Below are positions 25,308 through 34,251 of a stretch of 60,316 bases of DNA, piece by piece (within the stretch, counting starts at the first letter, position 1; each line of letters opens with the position of its first letter). Made by a program: the position numbers and the translations under genes. The stretch covers positions 1-60,316 of the forward strand of contig ONBW01000007.1 in NCBI GenBank assembly GCA_900316165.1. Direction: 5' to 3'. The notes below the pieces were generated by a model, which made no database searches, was not told where the DNA came from, and was given only the letters and a program-made list of their open reading frames with translations. The stretch is from an uncultured Lachnospiraceae bacterium (GTDB taxonomy: Bacteria > Bacillota > Clostridia > Lachnospirales > Lachnospiraceae).

Positions 25308-25634
25308 ATGAAAATATTTTCCAGGGAGATCACAAAGGACGACCTTGCAGATCTTATCGATACGGACAAGCTTAAAAGCATTATCGATAAGCCTATGAGC
25401 CTCGTCAGGACCAGAAAAGAAATCTTACAGAAAAAGAAGGAGAAAACAGACATGAAGAAATTTATCAAAGGACTTCTTATTTTCATCGGTGTTGCTGCTG
25501 TTATCTGCGGAGTTGCATATGCACTCTATCGTTACTTCACACCGGACTACGACGACGCTTTCGACGATGACTTCGATGACGCCTTCGACGATGATGATGA
25601 CGATCTTTTTGCAGATGACGCTGACAAGGCGTGA
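25308..25634 (+). CDS. Small single-pass membrane protein with Asp-rich tail
   Basis: A 108-residue protein of unknown function. Residues 1-48 are polar and charged with no signal peptide, followed by one membrane helix (about 52-70, GLLIFIGVAAVICGVAYAL). A C-terminal tail of about 30 residues is made almost only of Asp, Phe and Ala, with AFDDD-type repeats. AAGGAGG precedes the ATG. It is a stand-alone unit between its own promoter and a strong terminator. The tail could bind divalent cations or a basic partner; that is a guess from composition. Confidence 0.75.
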   Translation: MKIFSREITKDDLADLIDTDKLKSIIDKPMSLVRTRKEILQKKKEKTDMKKFIKGLLIFIGVAAVICGVAYALYRYFTPDYDDAFDDDFDDAFDDDDDDLFADDADKA

Positions 25635-25661
25635 TGGTACTGACATTACAGTTTATTAGGG

Positions 25662-25694
25662 ACCTCCCGGCACAGCATGTCGGGAGGTTTTTTT
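25662..25694 (+). terminator. Terminator after the Asp-rich protein gene
   Basis: ACCTCCCG (25662-25669) and CGGGAGGT (25681-25688) form a perfect 8-bp stem, followed by seven T (25688-25694). It ends 12 bases before the rlmD start codon. Confidence 0.92.
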
Positions 25695-25706
25695 AAGGAT
25701 ATTTTT

Positions 25707-27215
25707 ATGAAGAAAAATGAACTCGTAACCGGAAAAGTCATAGACACAGCCTTTCCCTCTACTGGAAAAGTCTTGATAGATGGAACCGACCGATCTGCCT
25801 CTGTAAAGGGTGTGCTGCCAGGGCAGGAGATTGAACTCCGGCTCACCCGTACCTCTGTGGACAATACAAAGGGAGAGCTTAAGCGCGTCATCAAAAAAAG
25901 CGATATCGAATCAGATCCGCTCTGCCCCCACTTCTGCTACGCCGGCGAAGATGGCGACAGATGCGGTGGCTGCGTCTATCAGACTATTTCCTATAAGGAC
26001 GAGCTTTCTATTAAGACTCACCAGGTTGAACTGCTCTTTAAAAATATTGTTTCTGATTTTGATAAGGTCTTTTCAGGTGTTACAGAGAGTCCTTCCTGCG
26101 ACGGCTATCGGAATAAGATGGAGTTTACTTTCGGAAATCGTGTGCTTGATGGTCCGCTGGAGCTCGGAATGCACAGAAAGGGAAGCTTTTACGATATAGT
26201 TTCGGTTCCAGAATGCACAATCTGCGATCCTGATTTCGGGTTGATAGTTGATTCCACCAGAGAATACTTTAAGAATGTGGCATTCTACCGCAAGGGGTGC
26301 CATCGTGGATACCTGCGTCATCTTCTTGTAAGACGTGCCCACTTCACCGGGCAGATCCTTGTTGACCTTGTAACTGCTGATTATCTGCCTGAGAGCTGGA
26401 GCGGTGACCTGAAGGAGTCTGAGAGGTTTATGCCCTTTACCGATAACCGCGGCGGACTTACTCTTGAACACCCACCTATGACAGAGGATGAAATCAATGC
26501 AGAAAAAAAGCTCCTCGAGGGATATGTTTCTGTCCTCAGGGAGCTTAAGCTGGATGGAACTCTTACCGGTGTTCTCCATACCAGAAATAACTCATTCTCA
26601 GATTCTGTTGTGGATCAGGGCACTGAGGTGCTTTTCGGCGAGGATCACTTCTTCGAGAAGCTTCTCGGGCTTTCTTTTAAGATCACTCCGTTTTCATTTT
26701 TCCAGACTAATTCTGCTGGTGCCGAGAAGCTATATTCCAAGGCAGGCGAATACTTAAAAGAAGCTCTCGGCGGACAGAAGCCTCATGAGGTCTTCGACCT
26801 CTACTGCGGGACTGGTACCATCACACAGATCATCTCGCCTTATGCAGAGCACGTTACCGGTGTCGAAATCGTTCCTGAGGCTGTTGAGGCTGCAAAAATA
26901 AACGCCGCGGCAAACGGCATTACTAACTGCTCGTTTATCTGCGGCGATGTATTCAAGGTTCTTGACGGGCTGGACGAGAAGCCTGACTATATAATTGTCG
27001 ATCCTCCACGCGAGGGCTTACAGCCTAAGGCTCTTACTAAAATCCTCTCCTACCAGGTGCCTTCTGTAATCTATATAGCATGCAAGCCTCAGTCTCTTGC
27101 CCGAGACATCCCGGCATTCTTAAATGCCGGATACTCCGTAAAGCACCTCTCCTGTGTCGATATGTTCCCTAGGACTGCGAATATCGAGACAATTGCGCTG
27201 TTTACAAGAAACTGA
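25707..27215 (+). CDS. rlmD: 23S rRNA (uracil) C5-methyltransferase, RlmD/RlmCD type
   Basis: A 502-residue SAM-dependent RNA methyltransferase of the TrmA/RumA family. An N-terminal TRAM domain (about 1-65) is followed by an iron-sulfur cluster region with Cys73, Cys77, Cys86 and Cys89 (CGGC) and CTIC near 170. The SAM site is DLYCGTGTIT (about 365), with VDPPREGL (about 430) and the catalytic Cys in IACKPQSLARD (about 450), where most relatives have SCNP. The ATG at 25707 follows AAGGA; an in-frame ATG ten codons earlier lies inside the terminator hairpin. Firmicutes paralogues modify U747, U1939 or both; the site is not decided here. Confidence 0.85.
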   Translation: MKKNELVTGKVIDTAFPSTGKVLIDGTDRSASVKGVLPGQEIELRLTRTSVDNTKGELKRVIKKSDIESDPLCPHFCYAGEDGDRCGGCVYQTISYKDELSIKTHQVELLFKNIVSDFDKVFSGVTESPSCDGYRNKMEFTFGNRVLDGPLELGMHRKGSFYDIVSVPECTICDPDFGLIVDSTREYFKNVAFYRKGCHRGYLRHLLVRRAHFTGQILVDLVTADYLPESWSGDLKESERFMPFTDNRGGLTLEHPPMTEDEINAEKKLLEGYVSVLRELKLDGTLTGVLHTRNNSFSDSVVDQGTEVLFGEDHFFEKLLGLSFKITPFSFFQTNSAGAEKLYSKAGEYLKEALGGQKPHEVFDLYCGTGTITQIISPYAEHVTGVEIVPEAVEAAKINAAANGITNCSFICGDVFKVLDGLDEKPDYIIVDPPREGLQPKALTKILSYQVPSVIYIACKPQSLARDIPAFLNAGYSVKHLSCVDMFPRTANIETIALFTRN

Positions 27216-27218
27216 GTG

Positions 27219-27436
27219 CAACTGCCACAGCGACGGCTCACTAGCTTGCGTTTTTCTGTTCGCTCGCGTGCGCTTATTAGCGGCCCTCTGACAAAACGCA
27301 CAGAATTGCTTTTATAAAAATTGCTGTCGCAATTTTTTAAGCAATTCTGTTTGGACGGTTGTCACCCGGGCCGCAGCTAGCGCGCTCGTTCACGACGAAA
27401 AACGCAAAAATCGTTCGCCGTCTGCTGTGGCAGTTG
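27219..27436. repeat. Nested multi-arm palindrome between rlmD and pcrA
   Basis: The convergent gap folds into one long hairpin. Arms: 27219-27231 with 27424-27436 (13 bp, perfect), continuing as 27232-27237 with 27417-27422 (6 bp); 27246-27256 with 27397-27407 (11 bp); 27280-27286 with 27368-27374 (7 bp); 27301-27311 with 27339-27349 (11 bp); and 27317-27324 with 27329-27336 (8 bp, TGTC loop). No T-run follows either end, so it is not a standard terminator. No open frame lies inside. It resembles a MITE-like insertion or a structured RNA. Confidence 0.7.
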
Positions 27437-27456
27437 TAATTCCGGTAGACTGCCGC

Positions 27457-29793
27457 TCATATCTTCTCTAATTTCGCAAAGCCTGCGAACATCTTCTTGC
27501 GGCCGACCTTGTCGAAGTCTACGGTGACCTCGTAGTCGCGGCCGCCATCTACTATATCTACGACTGTGCCCTCTCCGAATTTGGTGTGCTTCACTCGATC
27601 CCCAATACCGTAATCTAAATCAGTTTTTCCTATATCAGAGCCCTTTTTATAGAGCTTTGAGATATCTTCCTTCTTCGCCCTTGGCTTTCTCTTTTTGCCG
27701 GCGTTGTTTGCCGAGTAGCCTGTCACTCCGCCGTATGCTACACTACCGTAGGAATTTTTCGGAGGCGTGAATTCCTTAAAGTCGTAGTCGGTATTTTTTC
27801 TATAGGATGGAGTCTTTTTCTTTCCTGTACTGCCATCGAGAAGCTCGTCCGGGATTTCCTTTACAAAGCGTGAGACCGGCATGTACTCGGTCTGTCCATG
27901 TACCATGCGTGATGATGCGCAGGTGAGTGTCAGCGTATCCATTGCCCTCGTGATGCCCACGTACATAAGGCGGCGTTCCTCTTCGATTTCCTCGTCACTG
28001 TCATCTGAATTAATGGATATCTGTGATGGGAAGAGACCATCCTCCAGCCCTGTGATGTAGACATTAGGAAATTCAAGGCCCTTTGCCGCATGAAGCGTCA
28101 TCAGCGTCACATGGTTCTCCTCATCGTCCCCTGTATCTGCGCTTGTCATAAGGGACACCTCCTGCAGGAAAAGTGAGAGCTTCTCCTCCTCAGGAATGTC
28201 TTTTGTCTCTTCGTCCTCATTTTTTTCACGCTCGAATAGTGCTGCCTTGTTCACGAGCTCATCGAGGTTTTCAAGTCTTGCATGACTATCGTCCGTATCT
28301 TCCAGTTGAAGTTCTTTTGTATAGCCGGTGTCCTCCATGATATCCTTTACAAGTCCTGTGACTCCGTCTGTTGCAAGCTTCTTACGAAGCGTCTCTATAA
28401 ACGTGATAAAATCCGAGAGCTTCTTTCCTGATCTGCCGAACATTCCATTTTCTACGCCCTGCTGCATTCCATTGTAAAAAGAGAGATTGTGCTCTAAGGC
28501 ATATTCGGCTATTTTTCCTTCGGTTGTCGCTCCTATGCCCCGCTTCGGGACATTAAGGATTCGTCTTACGGCAACGTCGTTTTCTGGATTTTCGATGGCT
28601 GTCATGTAGGCAAGGATATCCTTTATCTCTCGTCTCTGGTAGAAGTTTATCCCGCCGACTATCCTGTATGGAATGCCGCTCATCATCAGACGCTCCTCCA
28701 GGGTTCTCGACTGAGCATTAGTCCTGTAGAGCACCGCAAAATCCTTAAAGTCTGCTGTAAGGCTCTTCTCACGTTTTCTTATGTCGTCTGCGATAAAGTC
28801 TGCTTCCTCGTAACCGCTGTCAAAGCGTCTGAATCGGATTTTTTCTCCCTCGCCACGCTCTGACCAGAGTGACTTCTTTTTTCTGCCGTGGTTATTTCCT
28901 ATTACAGCATTTGCTGCATTAAGGATTGTGGTATAAGAGCGGTAATTCTGCTCCAGCTTTATAACCTTTGCTCCTGGGAAATGCTCCTCGAAGCTTAGGA
29001 TATTCGTAATGTCGGCTCCACGGAACTTATATATCGACTGGTCGTCATCTCCTACTACGCAGAGATTTTTTCTCTGAAGCGTTAAGAGTCTTATCAGCTC
29101 AAACTGTGCCGCATTCGTATCCTGATACTCATCTACCATGATATAGTGCAGCCTGTCGTTATAGTAATCTCTGACCTCTTTATCAGTCTTAAGGAGAAGA
29201 ACCGCATTCATTATCAGGTCATCGAAATCCATTGCATTACTTGATTTCAGCCTTGCCTGATACTCGCGATAGATGCCTGATAAAAGTCTTCCCTCTGCGC
29301 CCTTCAGGTATTTTTCAGCCTCATCACAGTCTATCAGCTGATTTTTAAAATCCGATATCCTGCTTAAGAAAAACTTTTCTTTATACTTCTTTGGGTCCAG
29401 ATTTTTAGCTTTGATGATCTGCTTCATCAGGCTCTTCGAATCATCTGTATCATAGATGGAAAAGCTTGTCTTGTAGCCAATCCTGTCGGCAAAGCGCCTT
29501 AAGATCCTGACGCAGGCTGAGTGAAAAGTAGAAATCCAGACTCCTTCTGCTCCCTCTTCTACCAGCCTATCGACTCTCTCACGCATCTCTGCGGCTGCCT
29601 TATTTGTAAAAGTGATCGCCATTATATTCCATGGCTTGACGTGCTTTTCTGCAATCAAATAAGCCACGCGGTGCGTAAGCACTCTGGTTTTTCCTGAGCC
29701 AGCTCCCGCAAGGATAAGAACAGGGCCCTCAGTTGTGAGGACCCCTTCGAGCTGCTCTTTATTCAGTATTTTTCTTAAATCTTCCATGTTCAT
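27457..29793 (-). CDS. pcrA: ATP-dependent DNA helicase PcrA/UvrD
   Basis: A 778-residue superfamily 1A helicase for repair and removal of replication blocks. Walker A is GAGSGKTRVLTHR (about 30-42), with further helicase motifs AITFTNKAAAEM, VDEYQDTN, VVGDDDQSIYKFRGAD, LEQNYRS, VTLMTLHAAKGLEFPNV and EERRLMYVGITRA. The C-terminal 100 residues include a basic linker (GKKRKPRAKKED) and the Tudor-like YGIGDRVKHTKFGEGTV domain typical of PcrA. The product may begin at the second Met (MEDLRK). It overlaps the yerC stop by four bases. Confidence 0.95.
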   Translation of the reverse strand: MNMEDLRKILNKEQLEGVLTTEGPVLILAGAGSGKTRVLTHRVAYLIAEKHVKPWNIMAITFTNKAAAEMRERVDRLVEEGAEGVWISTFHSACVRILRRFADRIGYKTSFSIYDTDDSKSLMKQIIKAKNLDPKKYKEKFFLSRISDFKNQLIDCDEAEKYLKGAEGRLLSGIYREYQARLKSSNAMDFDDLIMNAVLLLKTDKEVRDYYNDRLHYIMVDEYQDTNAAQFELIRLLTLQRKNLCVVGDDDQSIYKFRGADITNILSFEEHFPGAKVIKLEQNYRSYTTILNAANAVIGNNHGRKKKSLWSERGEGEKIRFRRFDSGYEEADFIADDIRKREKSLTADFKDFAVLYRTNAQSRTLEERLMMSGIPYRIVGGINFYQRREIKDILAYMTAIENPENDVAVRRILNVPKRGIGATTEGKIAEYALEHNLSFYNGMQQGVENGMFGRSGKKLSDFITFIETLRKKLATDGVTGLVKDIMEDTGYTKELQLEDTDDSHARLENLDELVNKAALFEREKNEDEETKDIPEEEKLSLFLQEVSLMTSADTGDDEENHVTLMTLHAAKGLEFPNVYITGLEDGLFPSQISINSDDSDEEIEEERRLMYVGITRAMDTLTLTCASSRMVHGQTEYMPVSRFVKEIPDELLDGSTGKKKTPSYRKNTDYDFKEFTPPKNSYGSVAYGGVTGYSANNAGKKRKPRAKKEDISKLYKKGSDIGKTDLDYGIGDRVKHTKFGEGTVVDIVDGGRDYEVTVDFDKVGRKKMFAGFAKLEKI

Positions 29794-30080
29794 TTCTCTT
29801 CAAGTCTCTTGAGTACCAGCTCGTAGCCATCGTCGCCGTACATCAGCGAGCGGTTCACACGGCTTATCGTAGCGGTTGACGCTCCTGTCTTTTCAGCTAT
29901 CTCAGAGTAGGTATTTTTCTCACGAAGCATTGACGCCACTTCAAACCTCTGCTGCATCGCTTCAAGCTCTCCTGCTGTACAGAGATCCTCGAAAAATCTG
30001 TATGCCTCTTCCCTTGTCTGAAGTTTCAGGATTCCGTCAAAAAGACGGTCCATCTCTTCCGTGTGCAGATTTCTGCTCAT
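29790..30080 (-). CDS. yerC: YerC/YecD-family TrpR-like DNA-binding protein
   Basis: A 96-residue TrpR-superfamily protein. Helices 1-45 include LKLQTREEAYRFFEDLCTAGE; the helix-turn-helix is TYSEIAEKTGASTATISRVN (about 57-76). The family also lies beside pcrA in Bacillus. Overlaps of four bases at both ends couple it to asnA and pcrA. The regulatory target is unknown. Confidence 0.9.
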   Translation of the reverse strand: MSRNLHTEEMDRLFDGILKLQTREEAYRFFEDLCTAGELEAMQQRFEVASMLREKNTYSEIAEKTGASTATISRVNRSLMYGDDGYELVLKRLEEK

Positions 30081-31087
30081 AATAATGTCACCCCATGCTC
30101 TTTAGCATACTCAACATCTTTATCTGGCCAGATAGATACCTGTACTTCTCCGATATGGCATTTTCTAAGGAAGAACATGCAGATTCTGGACTGTCCTATT
30201 CCTCCGCCGATTGAGTATGGCAGGCGTTTTTCCATTATCGCCTTGTGGAACGGAAGCGAAAGCCTCTCCTCACAGCCTGCTGCCTTAAGCTGCTTTGGAA
30301 GTGAGACCTCATCGACTCTTATTCCCATCGATGAAAGCTCTAATGCTATATCGTCAACCGGATAATAAACTATGATATCTCCGTTTAACTCCCAGTCATC
30401 GTAGTCCGGTGCTCTTCCGTCGTGAGGCTTGCCATCGGTTAACGGGCCTCCTATTTTTTCAACAAAGATTGCTCCGTATTTCTTTGCGGCATTATACTCT
30501 CTGGCCTTTGGTGAGAGCTCCGGCCACTCATTGAGAAGCTCCTGGCTCGTCACAAATGTAATCTCTTCCGGAAGGAAACATGTGATGTAATCATAGAGGT
30601 TGCTCATGTGCTTTTCTGTAACACGGAGTGCCTCATAGACGCTCTTTACTGTTTCCCTAAGTGTCTCCTCTGTTCTATCCTCGTGTGTGATGACACGCTC
30701 CCAGTCCCACTGGTCGACATAGATAGAGTGGATATTATCCGTATCCTCGTCACGTCTGATGGCGTTCATGTCTGTATAGAGTCCTTCTCCGACGTTAAAG
30801 CCATATCTGCCTAATGCCATTCTCTTCCATTTTGCAAGTGAATGAACTATCTCTGCCTTTCTCTCGTTCTGCTCCTTAATGCCGAATGAGACCGGGCGCT
30901 CTACTCCATTCAGATTATCATTAAGACCTGATTCCGGTGTTACGAAAAGCGGTGCCGTAACTCTGTGCAGGTTAAGCTCTGCTGAGAGCTGTCCCTGGAA
31001 AAAATCCTTGACCTGCTTTATCGCAATCTGCGTCTCCTTGAGGTCAAGGGCTGACTTGTACCCTTCTGGTATTTTTATTTCACTCAT
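30077..31087 (-). CDS. asnA: Aspartate-ammonia ligase
   Basis: A 336-residue class II aaRS-like enzyme that makes asparagine from aspartate, ammonia and ATP. Recognised by RVTAPLFVTPESGLNDNLNG (about 43-62), ERPVSFGI, FNVGEGLYTDMNAIRRDED (about 100-118), YVDQWDWE and the C-terminal SIGGGIGQSRICMFFL. The length fits the family. It lies downstream of asnS, so supply and charging of asparagine are encoded side by side. Confidence 0.95.
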   Translation of the reverse strand: MSEIKIPEGYKSALDLKETQIAIKQVKDFFQGQLSAELNLHRVTAPLFVTPESGLNDNLNGVERPVSFGIKEQNERKAEIVHSLAKWKRMALGRYGFNVGEGLYTDMNAIRRDEDTDNIHSIYVDQWDWERVITHEDRTEETLRETVKSVYEALRVTEKHMSNLYDYITCFLPEEITFVTSQELLNEWPELSPKAREYNAAKKYGAIFVEKIGGPLTDGKPHDGRAPDYDDWELNGDIIVYYPVDDIALELSSMGIRVDEVSLPKQLKAAGCEERLSLPFHKAIMEKRLPYSIGGGIGQSRICMFFLRKCHIGEVQVSIWPDKDVEYAKEHGVTLL

Positions 31088-31132
31088 TTATATCTTCTTT
31101 CCTTTTTTCTTACAAGACTGTTGGCTAATGAA

Positions 31133-31252
31133 GTTACGCTGCACTAAATTCGAGCTTCACCTTCGGTTCGCTCTCATTAAGTTGCAGGTAACGACTTTTT
31201 CACTAAATTCGCACTGCGCCTTCGGCTTGTGCTCATTAAGTGAAAGAATGTC
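31133..31252. repeat. Two tandem look-alike hairpins between asnS and asnA
   Basis: Unit A (31133-31192) and unit B (31193-31252) share the plus-strand pattern CACTAAATTCG, then CCTTCGG, then CTCATTAAGT at the same spacing. The flanking stems differ but each pairs with itself: CTGCA with TGCAG in A, TTTCACT with AGTGAAA in B, and GAGC/GCTC versus GCAC/GTGC inside. Conserved unpaired blocks with compensating stem changes point to a structural element. On the transcribed minus strand unit B begins at the asnS stop codon. Confidence 0.65.
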
Positions 31253-32648
31253 ATAGCTCGCAGTTACCCACTGTTCTTGGGAATGGTATTACGTCACGGA
31301 TGTTGCCCATGCCTGTCAGGTACATGACACATCTCTCGAAACCGAGGCCGAAGCCTGCGTGGCGGGTTGAGCCATATTTTCTCAGGTCAAGATAGAAGTC
31401 GTACTGGCTCTCGTCCATTCCGAGCTCATCCATTCTCTGCTTTAAGAGGTCGTAGTTGTCCTCACGCTGTGAACCACCAATGATCTCACCGATTCCCGGA
31501 ACCAGGCAGTCAACTGCGGCAACGGTCTTTTTATCAGGGTTGAGCTTCATGTAGAAGGCCTTGATTTCCTTCGGATAATCAGTAACGAATACAGGTCTCT
31601 TGTATATCTGCTCTGTCAGGAATCTCTCGTGCTCTGTCTGTAAGTCAACGCCCCATGATACCTTGTAATCGAACTGCTCGTTGTGCTTCATCAGGATATC
31701 AACTGCATCTGTATAGGTGACACGGGCGAAGTCGTTGTCTGCGACATTGTGAAGCCTATCGATTAGTCCCTTGTCTACAAAGTTATTGAAGAATTCCATC
31801 TCAGCCGGCGCATTCTCAAGCACATAGTTGATGATGTACTTAAGCATGCTCTCAGCAAGCTCCATATCATCCTCAAGATCTGCGAATGCGATCTCCGGCT
31901 CGATCATCCAGAACTCAGCTGCATGTCTTGTAGTGTTGGAATTCTCAGCACGGAAGGTTGGTCCAAAGGTGTAGATATTTTTGAAAGCCTGGGCAAAGGT
32001 CTCACCATTCAGCTGTCCTGAAACAGTGAGGTTTGTCTCCTTGCCGAAAAAGTCCTTCGAATAATCTGCCTTGCCGTCCTCAGTCTTTGGCACGTCATTC
32101 AAATCAAGTGTTGTTACCTGGAACATCTCACCGGCACCCTCTGCATCACTTCCTGTGATCAGTGGAGTGTGTACATATACGAAGTTCCTCTCCTGGAAAA
32201 ATTTATGGATAGCATAGGCTGCAAGACTTCTGACCTTAAATACTGCCTCGAAGGTATTTGTTCTGGCTCTAAGGTGTGGAATTGTACGGAGATACTCCAT
32301 AGTGTGTCTCTTCTTCTGAAGAGGATAATCCGGAGTGCTCTCACCCTCTACTGAAACCTTTTCTGCCTGAAGCTCGAAAGGCTGCTTTGCGTCAGGGGTT
32401 GCTACAAGCTTACCCTCAGCAATAACTGCTGTACCGACATTTAAGCTTCCAATCTTATCAAAATCTGCTGTATCAGCAGAGTATACTACCTGAAGCGGTG
32501 TAAAATATGTGCCGTCATTTACGACTAAAAATCCGACATTCTTGGAATTTCGGTTGCTTCTTACCCAGCCGGCCACCTTTACAGTACTTCCTATATACTT
32601 ATCAGTGTTTTTGAATAGTTCTTTTACATCTGTGAGGTCCTGTCTCAT
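31251..32648 (-). CDS. asnS: Asparaginyl-tRNA synthetase
   Basis: A 465-residue class IIb synthetase. An N-terminal OB-fold anticodon-binding domain (about 1-110, [19 protein letters not shown]) precedes the catalytic core. Motif 2 is [21 protein letters not shown] (with the NTTRH asparagine signature) and motif 3 [14 protein letters not shown] near the end. The start at MRQDL follows AAGGAG; twelve upstream codons lack such a site. No T-box leader was recognised upstream. Confidence 0.96.
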   Translation of the reverse strand: MRQDLTDVKELFKNTDKYIGSTVKVAGWVRSNRNSKNVGFLVVNDGTYFTPLQVVYSADTADFDKIGSLNVGTAVIAEGKLVATPDAKQPFELQAEKVSVEGESTPDYPLQKKRHTMEYLRTIPHLRARTNTFEAVFKVRSLAAYAIHKFFQERNFVYVHTPLITGSDAEGAGEMFQVTTLDLNDVPKTEDGKADYSKDFFGKETNLTVSGQLNGETFAQAFKNIYTFGPTFRAENSNTTRHAAEFWMIEPEIAFADLEDDMELAESMLKYIINYVLENAPAEMEFFNNFVDKGLIDRLHNVADNDFARVTYTDAVDILMKHNEQFDYKVSWGVDLQTEHERFLTEQIYKRPVFVTDYPKEIKAFYMKLNPDKKTVAAVDCLVPGIGEIIGGSQREDNYDLLKQRMDELGMDESQYDFYLDLRKYGSTRHAGFGLGFERCVMYLTGMGNIRDVIPFPRTVGNCEL

Positions 32649-32949
32649 TGCGTTAGACTCCTTCTTTTTATAGTTGTGACTCATTTAGCCACGCTTTTAT
32701 AGTTTAACGCATGACAGTAGAAAAAACAAGTAGGATTCAATTTCTGATGGCTTTTTGGAAAAGTAAACGTGGTTGAAATATAGTGTTTATCACATGAAAA
32801 ATAAAACCATATTGCAACCGAGCTCCCTGTACAAGGATTTTCCCGTCCACACGTTGTATTTTTCCAAGGATTACCGCTTGAATTTCAATCCAGGATACGA
32901 TATCCTTAAACGTGCGCGCTGCGCCAGATATTATTGGAGGAAATGATAT
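32649..32949. other. Divergent intergenic region asnS / DUF4317 gene
   Basis: This 301-base gap must hold two divergent promoters. Toward asnS, TTGTTT and TAAACT with a 17-base spacer are a weak candidate. Toward the DUF4317 gene, only a small inverted repeat (GGATA/TATCC, 32900-32912 region), TATTAT and the GGAGG ribosome binding site stand out. No T-box, riboswitch or hidden reading frame was recognised. Confidence 0.4.
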
Positions 32950-34185
32950 ATGACAAAGAACGATATTCTTGAAATCAAGCGTAGATACAATAAGGAATCA
33001 CACAACTTCACTCGTATAGCAGGCTGCTATGTGGACAATGAAAAAAATAAAGTCTTAAGCTTCTCAGAAAGCCCAGCCGAGCTTCCGGACGAAGAATTAT
33101 TCAAATATCTCGATATTGCCAAAAAGTCACTTTCTGGCAAGCTCGGAGACAATATCCTGCAGCTGGAGTTCCCGACAGAAGAGGTGATGAATGGAAAGAC
33201 ACACTCACTTCTCGAACAGCTGAAGGCCACTGGCTTAAAGGATGAAAGTGTCCTAGATGAGTTTTTTGATCTCGTAATAGAAAATTACCTGATCGCCGGC
33301 AATTTCCTGATCGTGCTCTTCAGTGACGTCTATGACATCCCAATGAAGACAACTGACAATCTCGACGTCGGAGATTCAGAGGACGTCCTCGACTACATCC
33401 TCTGCGCGATCTGCCCGGTAAATCTCTCGAAATCAGCCTTAGGCTACCGCGAGGACGAGGGACGCATCGGTGCGCTGCTTCGCAACTGGACAGTCGCCCC
33501 TGTAGAAACCGCATTTATGTACCCGGCATTTTCAGAGAGAAATGCCGATATAAACTCAGTCACAGTCTATGCGAAAAATCCGAAGGCACCTCACAAGGAA
33601 TTCTGGGAGGGCGCACTTAATGTGACATCTCGCCTCACCTCATCTGAGAAAAAACAGGCCTTTGCCGGCATGGTTGAAAAATCCGTTGGATCAGATTCAG
33701 ATGAGAGCAAGGAAACTATTTTTAATATAGCTGATTCACTTTCTGGATTTATAGACAAAAGAAAAGAAGACCTGCCTGACGATGCAGTGGTCGGTATCAA
33801 TGGAGACGATGTAGAGGACATCTGCATCGCAGCCGGTGTCCCTGAGCAGAAGGCAGAGCGCATCAAGGAGCGCTTCAATGACTGCTTCGACGGCACACCT
33901 GATGCTCCGGCAGCTGATGAGCTTCTCGACAAGAGACTTTTAAAGGACCAGGAGCTCCACCATGAAAAAGCTGCTTTACAGCGCGAGGTTGCTTCACTTA
34001 ACAAGCAGCTTCAGGAGACTGGAGCCATCGCAACAGACGGCTCTTCATCAGACATATATGTAAAAGTCCCAGCTGAACGTGAGAATACAGTCACAACTGC
34101 CTTCGTAGACGGTGAGAAATGTCTTATAATTCCACTACAGCCTTCCGACTCCGCAACTATAAATGGTGAAAATCGAACGCTGTAA
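32950..34185 (+). CDS. DUF4317 family protein
   Basis: A 411-residue soluble acidic protein of unknown function. It begins with the family-typical TKNDILEIKRRYNKE and FTRIAGCYVDNEKNK. A mixed domain follows (about 60-260), with ICPVNLSKSALGYREDEGRIG (about 155-175) and a cysteine-containing stretch. The C-terminal part has a coiled coil (about 330-360) and ends VTTAFVDGEKCLIIPL. GGAGG precedes the ATG. It is a single-gene unit closed by the hairpin at 34192-34235. No catalytic motif is recognisable; the family assignment is by resemblance of the N-terminus. Confidence 0.8.
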   Translation: MTKNDILEIKRRYNKESHNFTRIAGCYVDNEKNKVLSFSESPAELPDEELFKYLDIAKKSLSGKLGDNILQLEFPTEEVMNGKTHSLLEQLKATGLKDESVLDEFFDLVIENYLIAGNFLIVLFSDVYDIPMKTTDNLDVGDSEDVLDYILCAICPVNLSKSALGYREDEGRIGALLRNWTVAPVETAFMYPAFSERNADINSVTVYAKNPKAPHKEFWEGALNVTSRLTSSEKKQAFAGMVEKSVGSDSDESKETIFNIADSLSGFIDKRKEDLPDDAVVGINGDDVEDICIAAGVPEQKAERIKERFNDCFDGTPDAPAADELLDKRLLKDQELHHEKAALQREVASLNKQLQETGAIATDGSSSDIYVKVPAERENTVTTAFVDGEKCLIIPLQPSDSATINGENRTL

Positions 34186-34191
34186 ATAGAG

Positions 34192-34235
34192 AAGCTGCCA
34201 CAGCAAATGGCGAACCATTGCTGTGGCAGCTTTTA
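34192..34235. terminator. Bidirectional terminator hairpin sharing the CTGCCACAGC arm
   Basis: AAGCTGCCACAGCAA (34192-34206) and its complement TTGCTGTGGCAGCTT (34218-34232) form a 15-bp stem, extended by TGG/CCA past one bulged A to a CGAA loop, with TTTT on the plus-strand side. It sits between convergent genes and can serve both. The arm CTGCCACAGC also forms the outer arm of the palindrome at 27219-27436. Confidence 0.75.
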
Positions 34236-34251
34236 AATCACATCGATTGTA

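Noticed and set aside
32649-32760. T-box leader upstream of asnS
   Set aside because: No specifier-loop or T-box core (TGGNACCGCG-like) sequence is present in the short leader.
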